The notes: generated by a model not told the origin, from the sequence alone. Positions 44,701-53,416 are shown, numbered from the stretch's first letter. The stretch: 64,000 bases of DNA from Rhodovastum sp963804495 (GCA_963804495.1 CAWDQN010000004.1:62001-126000), one strand, 5' to 3'. Program-made: numbers and translations.

Positions 44701-44904
44701 CTTGCGGCGCGCAGCTTCTGTCGGGCCGTCGATACCGGATCGCCGGAAACACTCTCCCTCATCGAGAATCTCATTGGCGCCATTGAGGCATCGCTACAGG
44801 AGATAGACTGCCGCCTGTCCGGCAACGGCAATCACCCCGACATGGGACAGGGCAATTCCTCGTCCGCCTACGCGTTTTCGTCCGCCAACGTCGGCGAATC
44901 GTAA
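41743..44904 (+). CDS. Hybrid histidine kinase REC-PAS-PAS-PAS-HisKA-HATPase-REC-Hpt
   Basis: A 1053-residue soluble phosphorelay protein just downstream of kaiC. The N-terminal receiver (Asp55 in LLDEHLPDIRG) is followed by three PAS domains (about 135-240, 245-370 and 385-505). HisKA has His525 in MSHELRTPLNG. HATPase (NLIGNAVKF, DTGPGIP, GAGLGLALS), a second receiver (Asp809 in LMDLRMPGMDGF) and a C-terminal Hpt domain (His971 in AAAHSLVGSAGL) complete it. All phosphorelay stations are in one chain. GTG 41743 gives a clean start four bases after kaiC; ATG 41686 in frame overlaps kaiC. It probably reads or resets KaiC. Confidence 0.9.
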   Translation: MAATHTVLVVDDEPLALAATVRILEKAGLVVLKAVDGKDALAQVRAQHPSLVLLDEHLPDIRGIDVLRQIRADTTLEAVSVVLISAHLSTPDHQAYGFDCGADGYIVRPITNAELLARVRAQLRQRDSIDSYRASEARIRMLIEQQVDAVLVVDRVGMIQYANPAAGALFGQPPAELESASFGFPIVASDEGTVQELDIPRRGQPPAVAEMRVTPIEWEGQQAWIATLRDITARRAAEQAGRESQALLDMATNVAQLGAWSVDLLTGARVWSDSTRGIFDVAPGVTLPLADIAALIAADQRAEFLDSFDACVRTGAPFDIETEVTTVTGRHIYLRCLGEAVRSEAQRIVRVQGAFQDITQRKQAEQLIARSERRFRELTEAMPMIVWTATPDGRLDYFNQRFFEYTGLPPDRPAERCWQQMVPAADLKRCAPAWAQALRSGETFEAEFRLRRASDQNFRWHVVRAVAIREHSGAIARWYGTAMDVHESRMLQEKAERLAERLTQARNLAEQASRAKSRFLAGMSHELRTPLNGVLGYAQLLHLEGGLTAAQSTHVHAMLDAGTHLLGMINSVLDLSQIEADRLELRASAIDLPATARACLDVVRPAADAKGLVLRLIEAPDMPPEVMADPTRLREVLLNLIGNAVKFTAEGSVEVRLGMAGDAAAMRVEVVDTGPGIPADFRRRLFQDFERLGGDSIEGAGLGLALSARLMALMGGRLGHQDNPAGGSIFWLELPVTAMEFVPAVADLHDQRRRLERQLHVLVVDDVAMNREITSAFLRAAGHRTACAAGGEEAVAAAATGEYDAVLMDLRMPGMDGFEAARRIRALAGAAGQVPIIALTAQVFAEHVEACRRAGMDGHLGKPFTQDTLLDAVARALTEAEARRGTRTAAADTQRVVAVRPVVAESPPPATAAELAVCDQESFDYIASFLPTEAITTYMQSLAARAAALLQQLRQPFTPAAGTQAVAAAAHSLVGSAGLIGFQRLALAARSFCRAVDTGSPETLSLIENLIGAIEASLQEIDCRLSGNGNHPDMGQGNSSSAYAFSSANVGES

Positions 44905-45050
44905 CCTGCCGATACGCGCACGGCCTGACAGACATGAGACTATGGTTCCCACGATCCGTCTAACCGAAACGAATATCCGGTTTCAGAGCGAGATCTCACC
45001 TGCAGCAATTGCCGGGGCGGCGGGCGGTTTGCGCGACATCGCCGGGCTGC
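44905..45050. other. Convergent gap
   Basis: 146 bases between the hybrid kinase and paaK, which point at each other. No strong terminator hairpin or other feature is apparent. Confidence 0.3.
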
Positions 45051-46367
45051 CTAGGCCCGTGGGCGCATGTCAATGATGCGCCTGGCTTTGCCGACCGACC
45101 GTTCGACCTCTCCCGGTTCGGTCACGCGCACCCGCACCGTCACGCCGATATAGGCCTTCACCGCATGGGCGAGCCTGCCCACGCAGTCCTGCCGTGCCGC
45201 CCCATCCTGGGTGCCGGCGCCCTTCCGTGCTTCCACCACGACCTCCAGCACATCGAGATGGTCGCGACGGGTGACTTCAAGCACGTAGTGCGGCGACAGC
45301 ATGGGCTCCTTCAGCAGCAGTTCCTCGATCTGGCCGGGGAAGACGTTGACGCCGCGGATGATCAGCATGTCGTCGGTGCGCCCGGCGATCTTCTCGATCC
45401 GCCGCATCGTCCGCGCCGTGCCCGGCAGCAGGCGGGTCAGGTCGCGGGTGCGGTAGCGGATGATCGGCATGGCTTCCTTGGTCAGCGTGGTCAGCACGAG
45501 TTCGCCGGGCTGCCCGTCCGGCAGCGTCTCGCCGGTCGCCGGGTCAATAATTTCGGGATAAAAATGGTCCTCCCAGATATGCAGGCCATCCTTGTTCTCG
45601 GCGCATTCGCAGGCAACACCGGGGCCGATGATCTCGGACAGGCCATACAGGTCGAAGGCACTGGCATCGAAACGCTGCTCGATTTCCTGTCGCATCGCCA
45701 CCGTCCAGGGCTCGGCGCCGCACATGACGACCCGCAGCGAGCAGGTGCGCGGGTCAAGGCCCTGGCGCTCGAACTCATCGGCGATGGCGAGCATGTAGGA
45801 CGGCGTGCCGATGATGATATCGGGACGGAAATCGGTGATCAGTTGCACCTGGCGGGGGGTCTGTCCGCCGGACATCGGCACCACGGTGCAGCCCAGGTGT
45901 TCGGCGCCATAGTGAACGCCCAGGCCGCCAGTGAACAGGCCGTAGCCATGGGTGATGTGGAAGATGTCGCCCGGGCGGCCGCCGGCGGCGCGGATCGAGC
46001 GGGCCACCACTCCCGCCCAGGTCTTGAGGTCGGCACGCGTGTAGCCGACCACGGTCGGTTTGCCGGTGGTGCCGGAGGAGGCGTGGATGCGCGCGAGTTG
46101 CGTTCGTGGCACGGCGAACATGCCGAACGGGTAGTTGGCGCGCAGGTCGTGCTTGCAGGTGAAGGGAAAGCGCCGCAGGTCGTCGGGGCTTCGCAGATCG
46201 TCGGGATCCACGCCGGCTTGTTCGAAGGCGCGGCGGTAATGCGGAACCTTGTCGTAGGCCAGCCGGACCGTCGCCCGCAGGCGCGAGAGTTGCAACGCGG
46301 CAATCTCGTCACGGCTGGCGGTTTCGATCGGCTCGCGCGCCGCCATCCGGTCGCGGGTCTGCGCCAT
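45051..46367 (-). CDS. paaK: Phenylacetate-CoA ligase
   Basis: A 438-residue AMP-forming ligase. The adenylate loop is IHASSGTTGKPTVVGYT, followed by YGLSEIIGPGVACEC, RYRTRDLTRLLPG and the C-terminal GRTDDMLIIRGVNVFPGQIE, which is characteristic of PaaK. It activates phenylacetate to the CoA thioester as the first step of its degradation. The start at 46367 has GAGAGGG upstream. No other paa genes are present, so related aryl acids are possible substrates. Confidence 0.93.
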   Translation of the reverse strand: MAQTRDRMAAREPIETASRDEIAALQLSRLRATVRLAYDKVPHYRRAFEQAGVDPDDLRSPDDLRRFPFTCKHDLRANYPFGMFAVPRTQLARIHASSGTTGKPTVVGYTRADLKTWAGVVARSIRAAGGRPGDIFHITHGYGLFTGGLGVHYGAEHLGCTVVPMSGGQTPRQVQLITDFRPDIIIGTPSYMLAIADEFERQGLDPRTCSLRVVMCGAEPWTVAMRQEIEQRFDASAFDLYGLSEIIGPGVACECAENKDGLHIWEDHFYPEIIDPATGETLPDGQPGELVLTTLTKEAMPIIRYRTRDLTRLLPGTARTMRRIEKIAGRTDDMLIIRGVNVFPGQIEELLLKEPMLSPHYVLEVTRRDHLDVLEVVVEARKGAGTQDGAARQDCVGRLAHAVKAYIGVTVRVRVTEPGEVERSVGKARRIIDMRPRA

Positions 46368-46762
46368 CGTGCGCCCTCTCATGACATCGAGCGAACGCGG
46401 CACAACCGGAACGAAAAGGGACGTCGCGGCGGCGCAGCGCTCAGGAGCAGGAAACTCTTTCCTAACCTGCCCAGCGCCGTCCGCCAATCGGAGGAAAAGG
46501 GAGAGCGGGCGTGGCGGAGGCTGACGGCATTGCGGCTGCCGGCCGACACCCGCGTTGGCACTCAGTCGGCGCGGACGAGGTGGCGTCGGCCTTGCAGCCA
46601 GCAACACCATCATCGCGCGAAGCGTCGCTTGGTCCTGATCGGTTCGAGCCTCGGCGAGTGTCGCCAGATCGTCCAACCTCACCGCCCGGACCGGATTCGC
46701 CGGCAGGGGTAGCGAGCTGGTCAGCGGCCATTCTGGCCGCCGTCAGGAACCGGGTGCCGGTA
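46368..46762. other. Region with no supportable gene
   Basis: 395 bases between paaK and the next small gene. Open frames run through on both strands, but their residue content (Arg, Pro, Gly-rich) looks like GC-rich noise. It could hide a decayed gene, but I cannot identify one. Confidence 0.4.
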
Positions 46763-46954
46763 CTACGCTGATGTGGCCCAGCGCCCGGCGCGCAGCGGCA
46801 ACGACGACGCGGCTGAAATGACGCCGGCCTCGGCGGCCTGCCTTTCGCAATCTTCCGCCATCCGAAGCAGGTAGGGGGTCAAGGCAGCATCGGCAATGTA
46901 TTCAGCGGTCTGCCGATACCGTGCGGCTTTTTCAAGCGGATGTTCGTGCGACAT
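46763..46954 (-). CDS. Small hypothetical helical protein
   Basis: 63 residues beginning MSHEHPLEKAARYRQTAEYIADAALTPYLLRMAEDCERQAAE. This is a two-helix pattern (ARYRxxAE...YLLxxAEDYERxA) common in small uncharacterised alphaproteobacterial proteins. Codon use is normal for the region. A GTG at 46966 would add four residues. The function is unknown. Confidence 0.55.
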   Translation of the reverse strand: MSHEHPLEKAARYRQTAEYIADAALTPYLLRMAEDCERQAAEAGVISAASSLPLRAGRWATSA

Positions 46955-47413
46955 CTCGGCGCTCACCAGTTTTGTAAGTTATTGTAACTTCTACGTCAGG
47001 GCATTGTTGATCAGTCTGCCATGCGATCGAAAGATGTCCAGCCACGAAGTGTTGCTGCCGGGTGAGGGATGGGCCACCTGGTTGGCCACCCGCGACCTGG
47101 AGGATGGCGAATGGCCCGAGGAACAGGCACCGCCCCGGTCCTGCTCTTATCTTTGCCTGACGTGACGAGAGCGCCTTCATCCTGACCGTGACGGGTCAGA
47201 GCACTCTAGTTCCCTGTTTTATAGAGCAACTTCATCGGCAGGCTGTCGCCGGTTCGGCCGAGGTTACTCTAAAGGGGCGTCGAGAATGGGACCCGATGCC
47301 ATCATGCCGTCAGACCTGCAGACATGCCCAGGCTTGGCGGAGGGGACCAAGCATAAACCAAACCGACGCCAGGCAATCCAGGCGCCGTCAAGGCTTGACG
47401 TCGAATGTGCGTT
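46955..47413. other. Intergenic region, partly AT-rich
   Basis: 459 bases without a convincing gene. The first 90 bases are AT-rich (ttttgtaagttattgtaactt), which suits a promoter. Short open frames at 46896-47180 on both strands lack recognisable features and have no ribosome sites. Confidence 0.4.
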
Positions 47414-47605
47414 TCAGGCTTTGCAGGTCCGAATGCCGAGCATGGCGTACGCCGGGCAGAAACGTATGCCGGCAGTCAGGAGTGGAACCAGACCAATCAG
47501 GCCGAACCACCTCGCGTTGCCGTCCAGCACGATGAACAAGGACAGCAAGCCCAGGCCAACGATCACGCGGACGACACGGTCCGCAGGTCCGACATTCGGA
47601 GTCAT
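47414..47605 (-). CDS. DUF2892 (YgaP-type) inner-membrane protein
   Basis: 63 residues: MTPNVGPADRVVRVIVGLGL, then two membrane helices, GLIGLVPLLTAGIRFCPAYAMLGI and a final cysteine. This is the DUF2892 pattern, also found as the membrane part of YgaP rhodaneses. The conserved FCPAY is present. No rhodanese domain is attached. It lies next to an AhpD-like gene, so a sulfur or redox role is possible. Confidence 0.85.
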   Translation of the reverse strand: MTPNVGPADRVVRVIVGLGLLSLFIVLDGNARWFGLIGLVPLLTAGIRFCPAYAMLGIRTCKA

Positions 47606-47634
47606 GGCAGTCTCCCGTTGAAGGGTGATGTCGT

Positions 47635-47997
47635 TCAGGTGGTGGCTGGCCGCGCCTTCACGGTATACTGGTCATAGGCTTCGATGGCCTGGGCCGCATA
47701 CATGACCGAAGGTCCCGCGCCCATGTAGATGGCCATTCCCATGGTCTCCATCACCTCGTCGCGGCCCGCGCCATGGCGCAGGGCGGCTTCGGCATGAAAG
47801 GCGATGCAGGCGTCGCAGCGTGTGGCCACCGCGATGCCCAACGCAATCAGTTCCTTCGTCTTGGTATCGAGGGCACCGGGCTCCAGCGCTGCACGGGCAA
47901 GAGCGGAGAAGCTCTTCATCACATCCGCAGCGCCGCCGCGCAATTCCTTCAACGGCAACGACAGGCCCGCCGCCAGCTCCGGCCAGTTCTTGTGCAC
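47635..47997 (-). CDS. Carboxymuconolactone-decarboxylase/AhpD-like protein
   Basis: 120 residues, a single CMD domain. The redox motif is ATRCDACIAFHAEAALRHGA (CxxC then His), as in AhpD peroxidase partners. Such proteins can reduce peroxides or alkylhydroperoxidase subunits. The GTG at 47997 has GGAGGGC just upstream. There is a 29-base gap to the DUF2892 gene, so the two are probably co-transcribed. Confidence 0.87.
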   Translation of the reverse strand: MHKNWPELAAGLSLPLKELRGGAADVMKSFSALARAALEPGALDTKTKELIALGIAVATRCDACIAFHAEAALRHGAGRDEVMETMGMAIYMGAGPSVMYAAQAIEAYDQYTVKARPATT

Positions 47998-48155
47998 GAC
48001 GCCCTCCTTGGCTCACCTTGGGGAGTTCACCCTGGGCGACTGATGCTCCCGCGGCATTGATCCATATCAATTGAGGAAAGGAGAAAATTGTGGGCGTCGC
48101 GTGGTGCCATGCCCGCAACGACAGACGCTGCGGCCCCGACCCGCGCTTCCTTCCC

Positions 48156-49053
48156 TCAATTGCCCCGCCGTGACGGATGCCGCAGCAAAAACTCCAGGAC
48201 GACGGATGTCGCATCGACGGCGGATGTCTGCCGGCCGACCAGGAACTCCGGGTATCCGACATCGCTCCCCGGCCAGCCGTGCCCGCCGCCGCGAACGAAC
48301 CAGCCCTCGGTGTCGCCGCCGTGGCAGGTCCGGCCGATCGCCCGCAGGATGGTCACGCCCGGCTCCCTGGAGTTCGGCTCCGGCCAGATCGAAGCCGTTG
48401 CAGCGGTTCTCGGTGGCCCAGAACGCGAGTGTCTCATTGGCCGGCAGGATGCGGTCCTCGCCCGTGCCGGTGCCATTGACGGGAACGACAGGATCGTCGG
48501 TGCCCGCGATCAGCAGGAACGGGACCGCGACACCCGGTTTGCACGCCGCTGCGGCGGACGCGGCCAGCCCTGATGCGACCACGGCGATGCCCGCCAGACG
48601 CACACGCCCCGAGCAGGCGAGCGCCTGGGCCATGAAGCCGCCGTTGGAGAAGCCGACCGCGTAAATCCGTGCGGGATCGACCGGTATTCTGGCGGAGACC
48701 TCCGCCACCACGTCCGCGAGGAAGACCGCATCGGCAGCGCCGCGGAGGCTGGACGGGTCGACCCCCCAGGAGCGCCAGTCGCCCTCCGGGTAGACAACGG
48801 AGAACCCGAGACGGGCAGCGGCCGATGACAGCCCCGACATGCGGGCCATCTGCTCGGGCGTGCCGAGCCACCCATGCAGGGCGATCACCGGCGGACGCGG
48901 CGCCCGGTCGCCGCCAGCGGCCGCGATCAGGAGGTATGAACGCTTCTCGCCGCCGGACACGACACCCACCCTGCCCGCGCTCGCGGCGCACCCGACGAGC
49001 GCCAGCAGGGACACGGCGGCCGCGCAGATCCGAATGCGCCGCCGTGTCCGCAC
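48156..49053 (-). pseudogene. LpqC-type lipoprotein esterase (PHB-depolymerase-like), one +1 frameshift
   Basis: After removing one base at 48369-48370 this is a protein of about 298 residues. It has a lipoprotein signal (LALVGC) followed by an alpha/beta hydrolase: oxyanion strand VIALHGWLGTP, nucleophile GFSNGGFMAQ, acid TDDPVVPVNG and base GGGHGWPGSD. The family covers poly(3-hydroxybutyrate) depolymerases and feruloyl esterases. Frame 1 becomes nonsense after GAELQ; the true continuation REPGVTILRAIGRTCHGGD is in another frame, and without it the catalytic histidine is lost. The start is GTG 49053, six bases after the upstream gene. Confidence 0.82.
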
Positions 49054-49059
49054 GGCCGA

Positions 49060-49380
49060 TCAGGGGGGCAGCGGCGCCACCTTGAGCGGGGAGCTGTACG
49101 GCTCGATCCGCAGCGTGTCCTGGCGCAGGATGGCGATCCGGCGCAACGGACCCTGCTCGAGATCGCCGTTGGCGCCATGGTGCACGGCATATTGCCAGAC
49201 GGTGATCTGCCCGTCCGCCACCAGCCGCTTGGCCAGCGTGTCGAGGTCAATACCGGCAACGCCGATGACGACCTCGTCCTTCGCGGTGACGATTTTGAAT
49301 AAAGTCGGCGCGCCTTGCGCGAAGGCAACGCTCGCCAGCATTGCAAAGCCCAGCGCCTGGGCCGCGAGGCGGATCATCAT
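49060..49380 (-). CDS. Small exported hypothetical protein
   Basis: 106 residues with a signal peptide (MIRLAAQALGFAMLASVAFA, cleavage after AFA) and a small beta-rich domain (FKIVTAKDEVVIGVAGIDLD, QYAVHHGANGDLEQGPLRRI). I do not recognise a family. GGAGG precedes the ATG at 49380. It is upstream of the esterase in the same direction with a 6-base gap, so the two exported products probably share a transcript. Confidence 0.75.
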   Translation of the reverse strand: MMIRLAAQALGFAMLASVAFAQGAPTLFKIVTAKDEVVIGVAGIDLDTLAKRLVADGQITVWQYAVHHGANGDLEQGPLRRIAILRQDTLRIEPYSSPLKVAPLPP

Positions 49381-49465
49381 GCAGGTCCTCCCTTTCGGTG
49401 CGCATGCACATTGAGACACACCGTGCGCCGAAGCAACGTCCATCCTCCGGCGAGAGTGCCGCCGG

Positions 49466-51415
49466 TCAGCCTGCCCGGCAGCCTCCGACCGGCGGCATGC
49501 CGGCGGCTACGCCGCGCCCCGTCTCGTCGAACAGCAGCAGCCGCCCCGCATTGGCAAGGCCGAGAAAGGTGGAAAAATTGTGCAACAGGGCGGCGATGAC
49601 CGCCCCCTGCGCGCCCAGCAGCCCGGACGCCGCCAGGACCACGAGCACCAGCGTCCACCCCAGGCCAATCCCCACATTGACATGAATTGTCCGACGGCAC
49701 AGGCGGCTGAGCCGGATGGCGGTGGCGATGCGCCGCAGATCGCTGGCGATCAGCACCACGTCGGCCGAGGCCAGCGCCACATCGGTGCCCTGCGCGCCCA
49801 TGGCGATGCCCACGGCGCCGGCCTTGAGGGCGAGCGAATCATTGATCCCGTCGCCGACCACGAGGGGCAGAAACCCGTCACGCGTCTCCTGCTGCACCCG
49901 ATGCATTTTCTGCTCGGGCAACACCTCGGCGCAGACCTCGGCAATGCCGAGCTCGGCGCCGATGCGCCGCGCCACCGCGGTGCGGTCGCCGGTCAGCAAC
50001 ACCTGCCGGCCCAGCCCCAGAGACCGCAGCTCGGCAAGCGCCGCCGCGGCCTCCGGGCGCGGTGCGTCGGTGAACAGCAGCCACCCCAGGAAGACCCCGC
50101 CGCGGCTGGCGCCGGCGATCGGACCGTCGTGCGCCGGCGGCGGTGGGGCCGATATCCCCAGGCGCTCGAACAATTCCGGCCGCCCGAAGGCAACCGGCAC
50201 GCCCTCGCTTTGTCCGGTCATGCCGAAGCCGCCCGCTTCGCGCACCTCCGTCACCGGCACGCGCGGCCCGGCCGGCGCGGCACGGGCAGCGGCCCGGCTG
50301 ACCGGATGGCTGCTCGCCGCCCCGAGGCCGGCGGCGACCTGCAGCAGCGCCGGCCCGGCGTCGCTGGTAGCCGGCAGGGTGCGGGCGAGCGAGAGTTCGC
50401 CGGTAGTCAGGGTGCCGGTTTTGTCGAACACCACCGACCTGACCTCCGCGAGGCTCTCCAGGAAGGCGGCGCCCTTGATGAGAATGCCGTGCCGCGCCGC
50501 GACCGCGATCGCCGCGATCGCGGTCGCCGGCGCCGCCAGCACCAGGGCGCAGGGGCAGGATGCGACCAGCACCGCCAGTGTCGCCGCCATGTCGCCGGAG
50601 GCAAACCAGGTGCCGCCGGCGATCATCAACACGAGCGACAGGTACTGCCCGGCATAGCGCTCCAACAATCGCGTCACCGGCGGCTTGGCATCCTCGGCGG
50701 CCCGCATCAGGGCGATGATCCTGCCGAGCGTGGTATCGGCACCGGTCAGGGTCACCTCCACCTCGAGCCGCCCGTTGGTGGCGATGGAGCCGAGCAACGC
50801 GGTCTGCCCGGGCAGCACGTCCACCGGCACCGACTCTCCGGTGAGCGATGCCATGTCGAGGCTCGCGGCACCCGCCCGCACGATGCCGTCCGCGGGCACC
50901 CGGTCGCCGGCGCGCAGCTCGATCAGGTCGCCCGGGCGCAGGGCGGCCGCCGGCACTGTCTCCACCACGCCCCCGCGCAGCCGCCGCGCCTGCGTTTCGG
51001 TCAGACGGCCAAGGGCGCGGATGGCCTCGCGAGAGCCGAGCAGGCTGCGTTCCTCCAGCACATGACCGATGATCATGACGATCGGCAGCAGGGCGGCCGT
51101 CATCAGGTCACCGCTCGCCCAGGCGGCCATCAGCGCCAGCGCGATCAGCCGGTCGGCAATGCCGTGCAGGCTCGGCGCGCGCAGGCTTTGCCAGGCGGCC
51201 ATCAGCACCGGTACGGCCACCAGGGACGCGGCGGCGCCGGCCACCAGGGTCGCCAGGGCGAGGCCGCCGGGAACGACCAGTTCCCATCCCACCGCCAGCA
51301 GCAGCAATCCGGCCGCCAGCATGGCCAGGGTCAGCCGTGCGCCCAGCAGCAGTCGCTCGGCCCGCGCCAGGACCGGCGATGCCTCCAACCCGGTCACGGC
51401 GGCACTCGCGCTCAT
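49466..51415 (-). CDS. Heavy-metal P1B-type ATPase
   Basis: 649 residues. Several N-terminal membrane helices are followed by the actuator TGES (192-195), the metal-site helix with CPC (287-289), phosphorylation DKTGT (331-335), the HP locus in SHPVS and the hinge GDGINDS. There is no N-terminal Cys-x-x-Cys metal-binding domain. CPC fits transport of Cu+, Zn2+ or Cd2+, and the exact metal is not readable. It is the last gene of an operon with three SPFH proteins (25-base gap), an unusual pairing that suggests assembly or membrane placement by the SPFH complex. Confidence 0.92.
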   Translation of the reverse strand: MSASAAVTGLEASPVLARAERLLLGARLTLAMLAAGLLLLAVGWELVVPGGLALATLVAGAAASLVAVPVLMAAWQSLRAPSLHGIADRLIALALMAAWASGDLMTAALLPIVMIIGHVLEERSLLGSREAIRALGRLTETQARRLRGGVVETVPAAALRPGDLIELRAGDRVPADGIVRAGAASLDMASLTGESVPVDVLPGQTALLGSIATNGRLEVEVTLTGADTTLGRIIALMRAAEDAKPPVTRLLERYAGQYLSLVLMIAGGTWFASGDMAATLAVLVASCPCALVLAAPATAIAAIAVAARHGILIKGAAFLESLAEVRSVVFDKTGTLTTGELSLARTLPATSDAGPALLQVAAGLGAASSHPVSRAAARAAPAGPRVPVTEVREAGGFGMTGQSEGVPVAFGRPELFERLGISAPPPPAHDGPIAGASRGGVFLGWLLFTDAPRPEAAAALAELRSLGLGRQVLLTGDRTAVARRIGAELGIAEVCAEVLPEQKMHRVQQETRDGFLPLVVGDGINDSLALKAGAVGIAMGAQGTDVALASADVVLIASDLRRIATAIRLSRLCRRTIHVNVGIGLGWTLVLVVLAASGLLGAQGAVIAALLHNFSTFLGLANAGRLLLFDETGRGVAAGMPPVGGCRAG

Positions 51416-51440
51416 GCCATCGCTCGCGCTGCGGTATTGC

Positions 51441-52442
51441 TCATGGGCGCGCGCCCGGCAGGATCAGGCGGTTGCCGCCGTCCGGATCGACGGCGATCAC
51501 CGAGGCGGCCTGGCCCAGCACGCCGGCGATGCGCTCGCGATAAAGCCGGTCGAGCAGTCCGGGCCGTCCCGCAGGATCGTCGCGCGTCTCCAAGGCGGCG
51601 ATGGCGGCAACCTGGTCACGCACCTTGCCCACATGTTCCTCGGCGTCGCCGCGGGCCTCGGTGAGGATGCGGTCCTGTTCGCGTTCGGCGGTCTGCAGCG
51701 TCTGGGTGGCCTGAGTCCGCGCGGCGGCCAGCCCCTGCTCGGCGCGCTGGGTCGCTTCCAGCACCGCATCGAACCCGGGCTTGGCGGCTTGCGGCAGCAG
51801 CGCCTCGATATCGGCCCGCGTCACCTCGACACCGAGCGGCGCGCCTTGCACCTCCAGCGCGCGCAGGCGGCGATTGATCTCCTTCATCAGGTCGCCGCGC
51901 AGCGCCTGGCGCTGCGCCTGCACCATCGGGTCCGTGCCATCGCGTTCGGGACGGACCACCAGGAACTCGTCGATCGACCGGCCGGCCGCGACGGTGACGG
52001 CGCTGGCGGCGAACAGCCGGTTCAGGGCCGGGGAAACATGCGCGCGTGCCCGGTAGTAGGCGCGCGGATCGACGACGTGCCAGGTCAGCGTCGCGCCCAG
52101 CAGCACCGCGCCGCCGTCACCGGTGAGATAGGTGCCGGCGTCCGCCGGCACGCCGGCGGTTCGCGCGACCACCTTGAGCTCGATCTGGCGGGCGCTGGCG
52201 GGCAGCAGTTCGACCTGTTCGATCGGCCGCGGCCAGGCCAGCAGCAGTCCGGCCGGCTGGACCCGCACCACCTGCCCGAACCGCAGCACGACGATCTGTG
52301 AATCGGGCGGCACCTGGCGGCAGTTGGAGACGGTCCAGGCCAGCGCCAATAGCAGGGTGGCCAGATACAGGACGCGAAAGCCGATCCGCAGCGACTGGAC
52401 AACCGGCCCGTCGAGCCTTCCGGTGACCAGCGTCGCGTTCAC
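51441..52442 (-). CDS. SPFH/band-7 protein (third in operon)
   Basis: 333 residues. One membrane helix (VLYLATLLLALAWTVSN) and a short periplasmic or cytoplasmic tail precede an SPFH domain (VPPDSQIVVLRFGQVVRVQPAG, AVLLGATLTWHVVDPRAYY). A long alanine/glutamate coiled coil follows (about residues 230-290). Such proteins form large membrane rings (HflK/HflC, stomatin, flotillin) that organise proteases or other membrane proteins. It overlaps the gene upstream by ATGA. Confidence 0.82.
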   Translation of the reverse strand: MNATLVTGRLDGPVVQSLRIGFRVLYLATLLLALAWTVSNCRQVPPDSQIVVLRFGQVVRVQPAGLLLAWPRPIEQVELLPASARQIELKVVARTAGVPADAGTYLTGDGGAVLLGATLTWHVVDPRAYYRARAHVSPALNRLFAASAVTVAAGRSIDEFLVVRPERDGTDPMVQAQRQALRGDLMKEINRRLRALEVQGAPLGVEVTRADIEALLPQAAKPGFDAVLEATQRAEQGLAAARTQATQTLQTAEREQDRILTEARGDAEEHVGKVRDQVAAIAALETRDDPAGRPGLLDRLYRERIAGVLGQAASVIAVDPDGGNRLILPGARP

Positions 52443-53416
52443 TTGCGCGGCTCCGCCGCTTGGCAGTTGTGCTGCTCCGCCGCTTGGCAGTTGTGCGGCC
52501 CCGCCGCTGGCGGTTCCTGCACCAGCAGCGAGAACGGCGCGGCGTCGGTGCGCAGCACCAGCCGCATGTTGCTGCCAACCAGCTGGCTCAGCGTGTCGAG
52601 TCCGCGCAGCATCATGTAAAGCTGCGGGTCGGCCTGATAGGCGCGGCCCTGGATTTCGGCCGCCTCGCGCTGCGCCTGCGCCTCGATCTCCGCCGCTTCG
52701 GTGCGGGCGCGCGCCAGGGTGATGCGGGCGTCGCGCTCGGCGTTGAACCGGACCTCGGCGGCTGCCCGCAACCCCTCGGCCGTGCGCTCGGCCGCCGCCG
52801 TCTCGCGCTCGGAGCGCATGCGAGCCACCGTGGCGACAAGGCTGGTCTCCGGAAGGCTCAGGGTCTCGATGCCGATCTGCCGCACCTGGATACCGTATGT
52901 CTGCAGCACCTGGGCTTCTACCTGCGCCTTGAGTTGCTGTTCGAAGGCGGCCAAGCGCAGCCGGGCCGGATCGGTATTCACCAGATCGGCCAGGGCAAAA
53001 TTGCTGGCGGTGACCTGCAGGGCCGAGCCGACAAAGCTGCGTAACTGGCGCGCCGCCTCGTCCGGATCGTTGCGAACGGCGCGGAGAAACTGGCCGATGC
53101 GCTCGGGTTCGTCGGGCACCTGCCAGGCGACGTAGGCCTGCAGCAAAATGCGCAAACCGTCGCGGGTGCCGACATCCTGCAGCCCGGTTGAGCTGGTTCG
53201 CAGCCGCAGGTCGACCGGGATGGTGACCTGCAACGGCGCCGGCAGTTTCCAGGCCAGTCCCGGCTCGGTGAGCACCCGGACCGGGGCACCGAAGGCGGTG
53301 ACCACCACCGCCTCGCCGTCGCTGACCATCACCGCGGTGGCGGCCAGCCCGGCCACCGCCAGCACGAGGAAAGCAAGGCCAAAACGCAGCACGAGGTGCA
53401 GGAGGGGCAATGTCAC
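52439..53416 (-). CDS. HflC-like SPFH protein
   Basis: 325 residues resembling HflC. It has an N-terminal helix, GEAVVVTAFGAPVRVLTEPGLAWKLP, the SPFH core (ILLQAYVAWQVPDEPERIGQFLRAV) and QVRQIGIETLSLPETSLVATVARMRSER, the HflC signature. A coiled coil of ERxAEG and EAQAQREAAEIQG and a glycine-poor cap follow. The end contains a duplicated HNCQAAE heptad encoded by a 24-bp repeat. HflC normally pairs with HflK to control FtsH. Confidence 0.87.
   Translation of the reverse strand: MTLPLLHLVLRFGLAFLVLAVAGLAATAVMVSDGEAVVVTAFGAPVRVLTEPGLAWKLPAPLQVTIPVDLRLRTSSTGLQDVGTRDGLRILLQAYVAWQVPDEPERIGQFLRAVRNDPDEAARQLRSFVGSALQVTASNFALADLVNTDPARLRLAAFEQQLKAQVEAQVLQTYGIQVRQIGIETLSLPETSLVATVARMRSERETAAAERTAEGLRAAAEVRFNAERDARITLARARTEAAEIEAQAQREAAEIQGRAYQADPQLYMMLRGLDTLSQLVGSNMRLVLRTDAAPFSLLVQEPPAAGPHNCQAAEQHNCQAAEPRK
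52451..52498 (-). repeat. 24-bp direct repeat at the end of the HflC-like gene
   Basis: The block ctccgccgcttggcagttgt occurs at 52451 and again at 52475, with a partial third copy after it. It duplicates the peptide HNCQAAE, adding a second cysteine. This is an in-frame expansion. Confidence 0.85.

Noticed and set aside
46896..47180. Overlapping small frames on both strands
   Set aside because: No ribosome site, no family resemblance, and neither composition looks coding.
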